Source of the DNA: Lottia gigantea | Lineage: Eukaryota > Mollusca > Gastropoda > Lottiidae | Assembly: GCF_000327385.1 (NCBI RefSeq) | Contig: NW_008709259.1 | Location: 42,080-106,079 of the forward strand | DNA length: 64,000 nt | Direction of reading: 5' to 3' | In this document: positions 48,301 to 59,210 of the stretch, piece by piece | Layout: every line of letters begins with the position of its first letter | Position numbering within the stretch: position 1 is the first letter of the stretch | Notes under the pieces: model-generated | What the model was told of the DNA's origin: nothing | Seen by the model: the letters and a program-made list of their open reading frames with translations, nothing else | Databases searched by the model: none | Made by a program: the position numbers and the translations under genes

Positions 48301-51300
48301 TTAAAATACAGAAAGCAACACTCTACTGTTTACTTTCATTCTAATCAATAGCTTGTTAATCCAATTTCCTGTCCATTATGATAACTACGGTATTGCTGTA
48401 GGAGACGCAAGTCCCCTAGCTCTCTCTTAAAAAGTTTTAAAATATTAGGAACATTGTTTATAAAGGAATACTAAAACTTAAGGGAATACAGATGAGCCAT
48501 TTTTTTGACCAATTGTACTTTAGTCTCAGAAACGGAATTTTTTAGCTAAGCCATCAGTAATAGTGTTCACAGCTCACCATCAAAATTTGAGTCTTCACAT
48601 CCATGTGCGTTCAGAATTATCAGCGTTTGATAGTTAATAAGACAAGTCATCTTTTCTTGAGACACTGCCATATAAAGGAGGAATTATGCGATTTCCGTGC
48701 CTTTCTAGTACTTCTGAAGACTATTCACATATATTCAAGACTCTAATCAACCCTCCAAAATGGCGCATTTGTGCTTTTGAGTGTTTTCTTGTGATGGCTT
48801 GATTAGTCAGTAAGCCGTATTCCACAGTCTTATCAACTTAAACTTTTTTTCCATCGCCAATATCTTTGTACTGCTTAAATAGATCAGCGCGAAACTCTGA
48901 ATAACAACTTTGGGTTTTGTCTTTTAATAATTTTGGTATTTTCTGTATTTCAGGATCTTCTGTGGGTGTTATATGATAAACAACATATACAGAAGTAAGT
49001 TATAAAGCTAATCATGTTATCTTTATATCATGTTATCTTTATCCTATATCTTGATATATTCCCTTGAGGAACCAGTCAATAGGATGCAATCTGATATGAG
49101 TTATCTCAGACAATCTTAATTACTAATTACATATACGTTATGTATTCCGGCAATATCCTGGTTCAGAATGACATAAGATTGACGGCAAGGGAAATATTTC
49201 ATCTGGCAACAAATTTCATAAATTTCACATTACATAGGATTCTTTTTATCATACGTCTATCATTAAATGCATAATTTTTTTCAATTCCTTGGAACTTTTT
49301 CCATTTTCATTGTGAGATCCACCTTTTTGCATCATTTTGCAAAGTGTCCTTGTTTGTAACACTCGAGTTGTCAAGTTCAAAGAATGCCATGTTGTTCTGT
49401 TTACATGATGGATGAATAATTTGCATAGTTATAGACCTGCGTTATGAACACGAAAACAGTACTGTTGTGTGATAAAACATGCATACATGCTTATTTGTGA
49501 TATTTTGGGGTTGAAATTTCTAGGAGGGAAATGTGTTTCTTTTCAATGTAAACTTACAAAAAATTATATTATTATCAACACAAAGACTATCCAAGACTAA
49601 TGATACCATTTTGAGGCTGCAATTCTAATTCTCATAAAAAAAATTCAAAGAACTTTACTTTGCTCAGAAAATAGTTGAAAATTTTTCTAAATCTATAGAT
49701 ATAATTATTTGGATATTCTCATATTGTTATTTCAGGTATCCAATGGCGCTAGGTAACCTAGGAGATTTAGAAGAAATTAATCCAAGTCCTGGTCGACCAT
49801 CTTGTAAATCATTGTATCTGCAGGCTATTGATGCTTCTAAGAAGTACTATGACAATAAACATGTCTATCCGTATACATATCTTGGAGCTTATTTATACCG
49901 TAAAAGACATTATAAAGCTGCTATTTTAGCCTGGTCTGAAGCTGCAGCTGTTGTTAGCAAGTAAGTAGAAATCTGTGTACTGGTACATAAATAGATAGAT
50001 AGTGGATAACTTGATGTAGCAAATGGTTGTCTTACTATATTCAAAACAGACCATTTTTTCATAAATAAGATATTTCGCTCCCTGATTTGCACAAATATCA
50101 TACAACTCTTCCATTAAAAATTTATAATCAATATAAGATGTAGTAGAAATTTTAATAAGGCAACAGTGAAGCAAAATGTGACTGATTTGGCAATTTTAAG
50201 TTAGAAATGCCACCATCTTGTAAGGGAGCTAACATATATTATTATGTTATTGTGGTCCAGTGGTAGGTTGGTTATAAATTCCTTTGGCAGTAGCTGCAGT
50301 AAACTTTGGAATTGCAGGAACCACGGGCACCAGACGAAGAACTGGAATGTCTCAAATAGCATTCAAAGGTGTCCATGATACACATAAAAAGGCTAGAACA
50401 CTTCTTTACAATCCCTTTAAACCTTGGTAACTGAATATTATTTAAGCTTAGATTGTCATTTTATGATAGAAGATTGAAGAATTGTGTAATGGATTAATTA
50501 GATATTTCATGTCATCTATTTCAGTTTTAACTATAACAGACAAGATGAAGAAATTTATAAGGAATTTCTGGAAATTGCTAATGAATTTATTCCTAATATT
50601 GTGAAAGCTGTCTCTAATGAAAATAGTTCCGATCCTTTAAAATTACCGTTATTGAGAGATCCTGAAGTTTATGCGAATTTGTTACGATTTTATGATGGGA
50701 TCTGTGAATGGGAAGAGGATAGTTCTACGCCAGTTCTTCATATCACCTGGGCACACCATATGGTGTTTTCTCTATCTAAATTTGATCCAAAAGTCCGTGA
50801 ATTTTTAACAGTTGCCTCAGAAGGTGACAGTGATGACGATGACAATTCTGATGAAGAAAATAACGAACATGAAAAGCGTCGGGGATCTCATAGCGAGTCT
50901 AAATCTGGTCCTTCATTACGTGGTCAGCGACGCTCAGTGGGGTCAGATAAAGTTGGGAAGCATGAAAATGGGGCTAATGCGAATGACAGTGTGAATGGAA
51001 ATTCTAAGGAAGATCAAATACAATCCACAATAAAAGATTTAGTCTCGAAAGTGGGTGACAATGGGAAAAATGAGACCCCAAATCCAAACATTCAAGCTTT
51101 ATCGCAAGCATGTGGTGACTCTATTTTGAATAAAGATTATTTATTGGGCAGTGGTGAGCCTTTTACCACAGCTTCAGCATCTACCACAACAAATAGTACA
51201 CCAACAGACTCTCGTGTGGATATCGAGGACTTTTTAAGCACCAAATCTAATGGTACGCCATTCATTGGTTTAACTATGGACTCTATGTTAAAAGCAGATA

Positions 51301-51581
51301 GTCCTGCTGACATGATGTTGTGTCGTAAAGACTCTGATGTGGTAGCTGACACAGACAGTGAAGGAACAAGCAATGATTATCTTTCAGGCATCAATCCTGT
51401 CTCTTTATCCTTACGAAGTGCAAAAATGAAAGGCTTGAGAAAGATTTTCACATCAGCAAAATTAAATGCTAGTGCAATTAAACTGCAGTTGACTGCTCAG
51501 TCCCAAGTTCATATGAAACAATCAAAGCGAGGTGGAGCTGAATTTGATTTGTCAGTTCGTAAAAGAACGCGACGAGAATAA
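42342..51581 (+). CDS. MEN1: Menin (MEN1), 691 aa
   Basis: Six coding exons: 42342-42756, 43268-43420, 44013-44197, 48954-48994, 49736-49960 and 50525-51581, all phase-consistent. The product aligns with human menin (about 610 aa) from the N-terminal [13 protein letters not shown] through the transglutaminase-like core ([40 protein letters not shown]), the TPR-like region ([58 protein letters not shown]) and [11 protein letters not shown] long low-complexity insert follows, acidic around residues 438-460. The C-terminal block [20 protein letters not shown] then [12 protein letters not shown] (about 641-672) matches human menin. Known role: nuclear scaffold binding MLL/KMT2A-type methyltransferases and JunD. 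The added length is all in the disordered region. Intron 3 is 4.76 kb and repeat-filled. AATAAA at 52033-52038 may end the transcript. Confidence 0.97.
43595..43920. repeat. 42-bp minisatellite, MEN1 intron 2
   Basis: About 7-8 tandem units of about 42 bp built from GGCACAATGAATCAAAAATG, CAAAAAGTCA and TTTCATGACT. Spacing between CACAATG landmarks is 42, 42 and 41 bases. The open frames at 43554-43823 and 43706-43969 are made by this repeat. Confidence 0.93.
44216..44548 (-). mobile_element. MITE family A copy, MEN1 intron 3
   Basis: Bounded by TTAAAGGGACAGATGAGCC and GGCGCACCTGTCTCATTAA. Full length (333 bp) with inverted ends and the shared internal blocks in reverse order compared with the 16243 copy. 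Confidence 0.9.
45400..45640 (-). mobile_element. MITE family A, partial copy, MEN1 intron 3
   Basis: Starts AAGGGACTGGTGTGCCATT and continues through the ATCAGTAATAGTGTT and TTTGAGCCTTCAAATCCATG blocks, then loses similarity. A second CTCTTTTAGTC/AGCTAAGGTA duplication lies inside it. Confidence 0.75.
46222..46530. mobile_element. Terminal-inverted-repeat element, about 309 bp, MEN1 intron 3
   Basis: Arms of about 26 bp are exact inverted copies: TATATCATGGGTGACCGCTT continuing GAAACC at 46222-46247, and GGTTTCAAGCGGTCACCCAT continuing GATATA at 46505-46530. The interior has no open frame. This fits a non-autonomous DNA transposon. The region just left of it (about 45960-46215) is another dispersed repeat shared with 39418-39560. 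Confidence 0.83.
46808..47131 (+). mobile_element. MITE family A copy, MEN1 intron 3
   Basis: 324 bp from TTAAAAAGGACAGCTGTACC to GCGCAACTGTCCCTTTAA, with TTAA at both ends and complete internal blocks. Confidence 0.9.
47596..47910 (-). mobile_element. MITE family A copy, MEN1 intron 3
   Basis: 315 bp bounded by TTAAAGGGACATATTCACA and CTGTCTCATTAA; internal blocks in reverse order. The minus-strand frame at 47683-47907 lies wholly within it. Confidence 0.88.
48478..48780 (-). mobile_element. MITE family A copy, MEN1 intron 3
   Basis: Starts TTAAGGGAATACAGATGAGCC and ends near AAATGGCGCATTTGTGC. The right end has decayed. It lies just over 170 bp upstream of MEN1 exon 4. Confidence 0.85.
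50280..50420. mobile_element. MITE family B, half copy, MEN1 intron 5
   Basis: Contains GGAATTGCAGGAACCAC, as in the centre of the 27614-27924 element, and ends TCTTTACAATCCCTTTAA at 50420. One terminal repeat is absent. It lies about 100 bp before MEN1 exon 6. Confidence 0.7.
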
Positions 51582-52091
51582 CTTTTCAAATTTGTTGTTG
51601 GTTTTAAGACACTGTCAAAAACTTCTGTATGCATATAAATATGAGCAATTTCCTACAAAAAATATTCCCAAACCAGTGTCTCTTTGAAGGTCATTTAATT
51701 ATGTATTTGAAACACAACTATTCGTATATATAATGTTATTAAGTTTTATAGAAGCTTACCGGTTACCAACATTATAAAAGCCACATTTCCAAGCATACAG
51801 AAGTATTTTGACAGTATTGTTTGTTATATTTTGATTATCATTATTATTATTATTATTGTTTTAGGGTTATTAGAAACCTTGACCTTGCTACCACACCTTG
51901 TGGAAAATTCATTTTATCCTAAATTTTAGTTTTTCTCCACCATTTGTTGCTGATTTATGTTTACTGATTTAAAAGTGTTTTTAACTTAAAGAGATTGATT
52001 ACAGAAGCATAGAAACAAAAGATTATTTACAAAATAAAAATGTAAATGTTTTTACTATAAATTGTTTTATTCAGTTACCAAGTATCTAGAG

Positions 52092-52382
52092 TTAAAGGGA
52101 CAGATGTGCTATTTTGGGGTGTTCAATATACGTCACTAGTCTTCAGAAGTATTAGAAAATAGACGAAAATAGCATAATTCCTTCTAGGAATTTCTTTTCC
52201 TATTTCTATAGATGTCTTTTCTATATATTGTAGTATCTCAAGAAAAGACGACCAATCTTTCAAACACTTGGTCACAAATTTGAGCTGTGAACACTATTAC
52301 TGATTGACTTAGCTAAAAAAAATTCATATTTCTGAGACTAAGTTACAATTTGGCCCAAAAAATGGTGCATCTATTTCTTTAA
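52092..52382 (+). mobile_element. MITE family A copy downstream of MEN1
   Basis: 291 bp from TTAAAGGGACAGATGTGC to GGTGCATCTATTTCTTTAA. Slightly shortened inside but both terminal repeats remain. Confidence 0.87.
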
Positions 52383-54695
52383 GGATATTTGGATAGTGAA
52401 TTTTCGTTCCAGTCACATTTTTTTTGGAAAAAAGTATCTTAAGAATTCACATACATTATTAAAGAAACATATCAGCAATATTAAAAGTGGAGAAAGATGA
52501 TGTTTGAGAAGATAATCCTGCCATTTGTACATATATTATATATAAATTGTCTATAATATTAGTCTCTGTACAGATTTTCATGCATTCTTATAATTATTGT
52601 TCAAGGGGTTTGGATACGTACCACAATTTTTGACCCTTGATCATATATATAGTTCTGTCTTAGTTGTCCAAGATATTAATCAAGGTATTTAGTAATAATA
52701 GGTACTTTATAAAATTGTAATTGCAGCATTGAGAGACAGTGGAACCAAATGGGTCATATCACTCATTATTCCTCAACACAACATTTCTTTATGGTTTTTT
52801 AATGTATAACGCTTGGAATCTAGACTTTGCAGCAATATTTGTGATGTTGTGAATCCATAATACATCATGATGATTACAACTAGTATGATCAAATCATGAA
52901 TCAAATCATTGGTAATGTGAAATCATTAAATCATTATTGGTTACAGGTTGATTTATGGAACCTAAATAATTCGAATCATCCAAATTTTCCCGGTGTAAGA
53001 GATCTTAGTCAAAATCCAATCTGAATTTTTTTTCTTTCCCTTGCTGAGTTATTTTAAGTGGAAATTTCCCCTGTTCTTTCTATCTACCAAAAATATGAAA
53101 ATTATTTTTTATGTACAATCAGTTTAGTGCTACTACAGTTTGCCATTTTATCTATCTTTAAGATTAGTGCTACTTTTAAATTGTTCTCTTTAAGCATTTT
53201 AGGTGCAGTTTTTGAAGATTTTAGATTATATATTATGTGACTTATAAATCGATATTTTCTAGATTTTCAAAAAAAAAAAAAGGTTTCAGTTATAATATAA
53301 TAACACTTTTTTTTAAACCCTTTTTGGTGCAAAAAATATACTTTGTATATGGATAATTCATTTGAATATGAGTCTAGTTTCTGGTTAAAACTTTTACACT
53401 TGTATATGTATATCCTAGTTAACAGAATATTGTTGATTTATCTATTAAATCTAAATAGATCCCTTTTTATGGACAAAAACAGGAATTGAAGTATTTAATG
53501 TATTGTAACTTAAATATAGGTTTTAGAGCCCATGGAATACTAAAAACTTCTATTTTCTCCATTCCGATTTACCATCAAAGGTCTTTGGTTGCTATGTCAA
53601 AAAACTGTTACTAAATAGAATCAATTTGGTCAAAAAAAACAAACCACAGACACCTAAAGGGAATTTAGAATGATTAGTAGATAAGGACAGCAATTTGCAA
53701 GTTTTCCTTAAATCCTGTTGGTTGATAATGAATGGTTACTTATGTCTTTAAAATAATTATTTTTTTTTTATTGATTACAATTTAAGATTTATTCCAAGTC
53801 GGTGTTTGTAAATATAGTTTAAAAATGTATATTTTTTTTAATCCCATTTAGTCTTTTATGAACCAAACTTTTACATTAATTGTTTTTATTTTGTATATAT
53901 TTATTTTGCTTGTTTTTGTTGTTAATCTGCTTGTGTTTGATTTATGCTGCAGAATAGCAATATTCTAATGTTGCCACATAAACTATAAAACTTGCACAGA
54001 TTTTGGTCATATTAATTTATATAAACCTTTAACTTTCAAATTAAGGCTTCAATCAAAGTGGTAAAGCGTTGTATTTGCACATTAAATTGACCCCGTGCCA
54101 TCCAATTATTTCATTTGATTGACCAAAATTAAAATTTATCACATAGATCTGAGAATCAAATTCAACCAAAGCTAGAAATATATGTCAACTTTCAATGGCG
54201 TAGTATCCATAACCTTAGGGAACTGATGTCATTGGCAAGATGGATTTGAAGTCGGCAAATGGAACATTTAAAATTGCTACTGCATGAAATTCGAATCAAA
54301 ATTTAACTTAATTAGCCCAAAACACAATTGAAATTTGGTGTGATTATTTGCTAATCCTATCATATTTTCAAATTGTTGGTGAAAACTAATTTGCTTTAGA
54401 AATGGGCGACAACAGCTTTATGGAAGCCAAGATTTTTCAAAGGGTATTGACATCAACAATTCTTCTTCTTATGAAAATCCATGATGTTAGCTATACCTCT
54501 TTTTAAAGGTATTTTATCATAATGCTCCTGTAAATATTAATTACTGCTAGATGATGCAGTTAAGTTAAGTTAAATTTTTAATAACAAAAGATCATTCTCT
54601 GGCATAAAACAAATGGAACAGTTTTGTGTAATATTATTTTAGATAATAAAGCATGTTTCACACTGCTGGGGACGGGACAAATATAAGATTAAAGT

Positions 54696-55009
54696 CGTAG
54701 GTCTGGGCGATATTGGTTAATATCTCCATATCTATTATTAATATATCCCAATATGGGTGGGTATATATTGCTATATTTCTATAGTATGGTTTTTATTAGT
54801 GTTTGAAACAAAATGTTAATTTCTTTCATCAAACAAAACATCTGTTCAAAATATTGAGTTACTTATTAAAATTGTGCAAATGATTTTATTGAGACAAAAT
54901 TCGGCTGTATATCGTGATAATTATCATATATCAATATTTCAGTATTTCTAAATGAGGCAATATTATTAATCATATAAATTTCTATACCCATATATCGCCC
55001 AGCCCTAGG
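54696..55009. mobile_element. Probable hAT-like MITE
   Basis: Ends CGTAGGTCTGGGCGATAT and ATATCGCCCAGCCCTAGG are inverted copies. A GGGCTGGGCGATA-type terminus is common among hAT-derived non-autonomous elements. The interior is AT-rich. Flanking 8-base segments (ATTAAAGT and TTGAAGGT) are only loosely similar, so the target duplication is not proven. The minus-strand frame at 54866-55153 overlaps it and is not a gene. Confidence 0.6.
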
Positions 55010-57368
55010 TTGAAGGTAGTGTTTTTCAAATGCTTTTATCACTTGTAGACTAAGGGAATCATGCTTATCATGATATAGAAGGAGGGTTGGTGGGTGTGTG
55101 TTTGTTTGTTTGTTTATATATAAGATTGTTGTTGAGAACACTAATCCCTCCACATGCAGCTACATTAAATATTATTCTACACACAATGTTATTGTTGTTG
55201 TCCATATTATACCAGCTATGCATGAGGCATATTTTAACATATATTGTAACTCACTCACTAGGGTTTTATTGAATGTTTAAATGGACAATGTTATATCTTT
55301 TAATCATTAGGCCTTTTGAATTATTTTAAAAATGAACGTCTGTATATGGGCCCATATCCAATCCAAAATGCTCACCTGTTGTAGTTGTTATTTTTGTACT
55401 TTTACAATTCATATAAGCCAATATAGCTCAGCTAATCTTTTGCTATGACCTTGAGCATGCCTCATGACGATGTATTGTGCTAGTCACTTAGTTCCTAGTG
55501 GAATAGTGATTTATGCAAAGCCAAGCAAGACAAATTGGTCAATTCAAAATTAGAGCAAGCAGTGTTTGTGGCCAGATTGAACCATATATTGTCTGTTTTA
55601 GACTTTCATTAAAACACCCTATTTAGGATTTTTACTGTGTATATACAATAATTTGCTGTTGTCTTTTAGTTAGTAGACAAGAAAATATGTTCAGTCTCAA
55701 GGGTAAAATTTGATGTCTACAAAATTTATTCCAAATTCTTAAAGTTCTGTTTTTAGTATTCCAAAACAGGGGCAATAATTACCCACATCCAGGATACAAT
55801 GCTTTTACAAGCTTTGAAGAATTAAAAAATAACCTACTTTTATGGTTTACATAGTGTTTTTGAGAGCAAAGTTTGTTACAATGTCATGATCGGGATAAGA
55901 CAGTCTAAATTTCATTATTCGTTGTCATAGAACTTTGAGGCCATAACTGACTTTTTCTTGAAATTTACTTTCCAAAGAAAAAGGCAAACCCTCAGACCAG
56001 TAAGGTTATATCTACAAATAAAGGCCCTTTGTTGTCAATGAATAGATGTACATACATGTACGACCTTTTAATATATTCATAATATTTGTAATCTTTAAAA
56101 GGTAGAGGGTTCAAAATGAGTGTACACATGCGCATTAAATGCATCTAACTCTATATTGAAAAAAAAATCGATTTGTGGCCAAAACTACCACTTATGACCT
56201 TATTGTTCTATTACATCGAATTGTAGAAATATAGTTTAGTTTGACAAAAAAAAAACTAATTCAGTTGATCGGAGGTCTGAAAAGTTTAATTTTATAGGGG
56301 TTTTTTCTGTGTAATTATTTTTGATGTATATTATAAGTTTAACATGTAAATATTCGGCCTAGTTCACGGGAAAGAATCATTGTTTTTTTTAGGGGAAATC
56401 ATTTCCAGTCAGTAATCAGCATGTCCACATTTCATTTGCCAACTGTCTCTGCAAATTTCAATTCTTCATGTTTCTATTGTCATCTACAAATTTTTGTCTA
56501 CGTTTCAAATGCAAATGCCAGATATTAACATCAAATGATAATTTAAAACTGTTAAATAAAACATTTTGTTGATACAATAAATCAGTGAAATGCCCTGTTT
56601 TGTTATTTACTGCCAGATATATGCTGATTCAGCCAGGCAGACGAGCGTATTTTTTCGCCCGATCTCGTTGATCAAAAAATCTCCAGTGATTTTTTAAAAC
56701 GGATCACATCACGAAGGGGCACGCCAAGCGAATTTTTAAAAGCGTATGTCGATCATGTGATCGGTACCAAATTTTGTTTAATGGCTGGAAATCGCCCAAT
56801 AAAACACGCCGGACATGTGCAGAGGAGCGATTTTTTTTATACGCCCACTTAAAACCTAGAGCGTAGCCCGTATTGACGCACACAATCTTGTACGTCCACA
56901 ATTACTCGTAAACAATCGGAGGCACAATTCTTGTGGTATTTTGACAAACATGGTGTGAGTGTTTGTAATCTCCGAAGGATAAACCCCAATGAAAATCAGA
57001 AAAATCGAAAAAAATAAGTATGAGTTATTTCCCTTGTTCTTAAACAAAAAACGCCTTAAAAGGCAAAATTCTCGATAAATTTTTCATGAAACTAGGTGAA
57101 ATTCATTATTATCACTCATGGATGAACCCTGTTTAAAAAAATATTATATATGAATTACTGACCTCGTTCTTGAAAACGCATTCAATTATAAGGTCGTAAA
57201 CACTATACTTCTGGCAACGATCCCCTCCATGCTATTCTTGTTGATTTTGACTAAACTTAGTCAATATTGTTCAATATCACCCCAAATATATATAACTATG
57301 TGACTGAAGGTTGGATATTTCATACTGGTGATTGTTACTGTACTGCTGAATATATTTATTCAAAATCA

Positions 57369-57455
57369 AAATGAAATGTATGGAGCTTTAAGTCCTAGGT
57401 TTCTGTACCAATGTGAGATAATGAAGACAGGCAACGCCATGCAGGGTGCCAGGGC
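57369..57455 (-). mobile_element. SINE 3' fragment related to 37320-37559
   Basis: AAATGTATGGAGCTTTAA and then AATGAAGACAGGCAACGCCAT and the GCAGGGTGC stretch parallel the 3' half of the SINE in CLPTM1 intron 7 in the same orientation. The tRNA-like head is missing. Confidence 0.6.
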
Positions 57456-57780
57456 AGTGGCTTGTTTGATATATGATAAATCCTGTCGGCAGCGCGGTAA
57501 TTTTGTCGTAGAAGCATGGACACACGCGAAAGTTTACTCAAGATTCGAGGCGGCGACAAAAGTCGGTGATCAAGACTGTTCGTGTTCATATGTAAAAAAC
57601 AATGTACGTAGAAGCGTATTGATTGGCCAATTTAAAAACTAAGTTACTTTTGAATATTCATAACCTCAGTCCCTACTACGGTTTACTTATAAAACAAAAA
57701 AGTGTTAAATAGTTGAAGAAATAGTCGTTAATTTGTTAACTATTCTGATAATTGGGACATTTCTCTGTTATTTAATTTAG

Positions 57781-57860
57781 CAATTCCCACTGGTACGATA
57801 GATCTACAATGTAATTTACTTTTGAGAATCGAATCTTACAGTTGCTATGTTACTAATTGA
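57781..57860 (+). pseudogene. Orphan terminal exon of GON family (copy B)
   Basis: After a good 3' splice site (TATTTAATTTAG ending at 57780), the frame reads IPTGTIDLQCNLL, almost the same as IPTGTIDPQCNLL in GON gene A, and runs on to TGA at 57858-57860 with a longer tail. No preceding GON exon was found in the window to splice to it, since gene C starts further downstream. It is therefore probably a relic. It could still be used by a transcript with distant exons. Confidence 0.6.
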
Positions 57861-58025
57861 AATAAAATAATTATCAACATGCCAGTTGTCAGCCGAGAAA
57901 TATAAACATACATACAGAGTGTGATCGAAATCGCTGAACTTAAGAGACGTTGATTATGTCTCTCCATAAAATGTGTGCTCAAATGTGTGTACAATCTTCA
58001 TTACAGGCATTCCATGTCAAAATAG

Positions 58026-58240
58026 AAATGTGCCATGTCAGCAAGCCATGTCGCGTTATCAAGCCATGTTACCACACCATGTTATCAAGCCATGTTACAA
58101 CACCATGTCATCAAGCCTTGTTACCAGACCATGTTATCAAGCCATGTTACAGGGCCATGTCTTCAAGTCTTGTTACCAGGCCATACCCCCAATCCTTGCT
58201 ACCAGGCCATGTTTCCACACTATGCTTCCAGTCCACGTTG
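58026..58240. repeat. 13-bp minisatellite, copy near orphan exon B
   Basis: About 16 units alternating CCATGTTATCAAG and CCATGTTACCAGG types, homologous to 1917-2165. Because 13 is not a multiple of 3, all three plus frames stay open across it. That produces the three overlapping frames at 57950-58390, 57973-58266 and 58035-58241, none of which is called as a gene. Confidence 0.85.
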
Positions 58241-58345
58241 ATTGTGAACGTTACAATAAATTCTGAAAAAGATGCATTTTCCCCTTTCCGCATAATTCAA
58301 GATTGTTTTAAAATAGAAATTACTAGAATATATTATCAACTTATG

Positions 58346-58547
58346 CTAGGGACAGACGAGTGTATTTTTTCAACCAACCACTTCTATTAAAATCGCCAGC
58401 GAATTTTTACGCCCTATCAAATATTTCAGAGTGTATGCCACTTGATTGGTAAATATAATGACGAACGTCACATGATATCAAGTCCGATTGGTTCAAGAAA
58501 TATCGATCGACCGCGATCATGCGGTAAAATACACTTGTCTGCCCTAG
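58346..58547. mobile_element. Terminal-inverted-repeat MITE, 202 bp
   Basis: Starts CTAGGGACAGACGAGTGTAT and ends ATACACTTGTCTGCCCTAG: inverted copies of about 22 bp with two differences. The interior has no open frame. A diverged relative of the left end lies near 56632-56660. Confidence 0.78.
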
Positions 58548-59077
58548 TATTAGACAATAAATCAGATAAAACAAGATATTCAGTACAATTTACATTCTTC
58601 GATTGATGAAATTCAAAATGCTCACTCCACATTTCACCATTTAAGCAGATCTACAGTGTTGGCCTGGGTGCCATTTATCTCATTTCATTTCTTCCAAATT
58701 TGAAAACGAAAGATGGTTGTACGCTCTCCTGTGCCTAATTCATACCGTGCTCAAATGTTAACGCAAAATTTAACATTTGAATTATAAACTCAAGCTTAGT
58801 CTATTTCTATAAAGATTTGATGAATACCCAAAGTTGTGTCTGTATTAATACAGGTAAATAGATATTCACATTAAATATTAACGGTCTTGGTCGGAGATTG
58901 TTGTCGCCATCTAGAATCTTGTCAAGGTTATCACCGACTGACACGGGCATACGGGGAGACAAAAGTCTACATTCAGTCGTTTTCTGTTATCTCGATAATA
59001 ATATACAAATGAAAGGAAAATGAATCTAATTGGATGGTGACGGTCTGGAGGTTATTATCAACTATCAAACTTTGATA

Positions 59078-59210
59078 TTATAAATCCTGTCGGGGACGGG
59101 ATGATCTTGTATTGGAAGTACGGGCACACGCGAGATTTTAATCAAGACTCTAATCGACGACAAACTTCCCCGACCAATACCGCTTGTGTACCCGCACCTT
59201 ATGTGCTTGC
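59078..59210 (+). repeat. Third copy of the CCTGTCGG element
   Basis: ATATTATAAATCCTGTCGG, the GGGCACACGCG block, the AAGACTCTAATCG block and CCCGCACCTTA follow the same order as 833-965 and 57470-57590. Here it occurs without the rest of the GON gene duplication, so this part is probably a mobile repeat that predates or accompanies that duplication. Confidence 0.6.

Larger units (their letters stand above)
51582..57368. other. MEN1 3' UTR and gene-free region
   Basis: Nearly 5.8 kb without a supportable gene. AATAAA at 52033-52038 could be the MEN1 polyadenylation signal, with the family A MITE at 52092-52382 beyond it. Poly-T and poly-A runs are frequent. The short frames at 53058-53240, 54866-55153, 55087-55280 and 56704-57047 show no domain and partly lie in transposon relics. 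A GC-richer patch at about 56630-56860 shares a CAGACGAGCGTATTTTTTC-type start with the element at 58346. Confidence 0.5.
57470..58260 (+). repeat. Duplicated block, copy 2 (3' part of a GON gene)
   Basis: Collinear with 833-2260: the CCTGTCGGCA-type stretch at 57476-57590, the TTGATTGGCCAATTTAAAAA patch near 57620, a copy of the terminal exon, the 3' flank and the 13-bp minisatellite. It is shorter than copy 1 because of internal length changes. No GON exon was found just upstream, so the block looks like a detached 3' end. Confidence 0.75.

Noticed and set aside
57328-57642. 104-codon frame upstream of the orphan GON exon
   Set aside because: It overlaps a SINE fragment and the CCTGTCGG repeat, and shows no GON similarity.
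57950-58390. Three overlapping Cys/His-rich open frames (CYQAMLSSHV type)
   Set aside because: All three frames are open across a 13-bp minisatellite whose phase rotates each unit. There is no start context or domain; the zinc-finger look is accidental.
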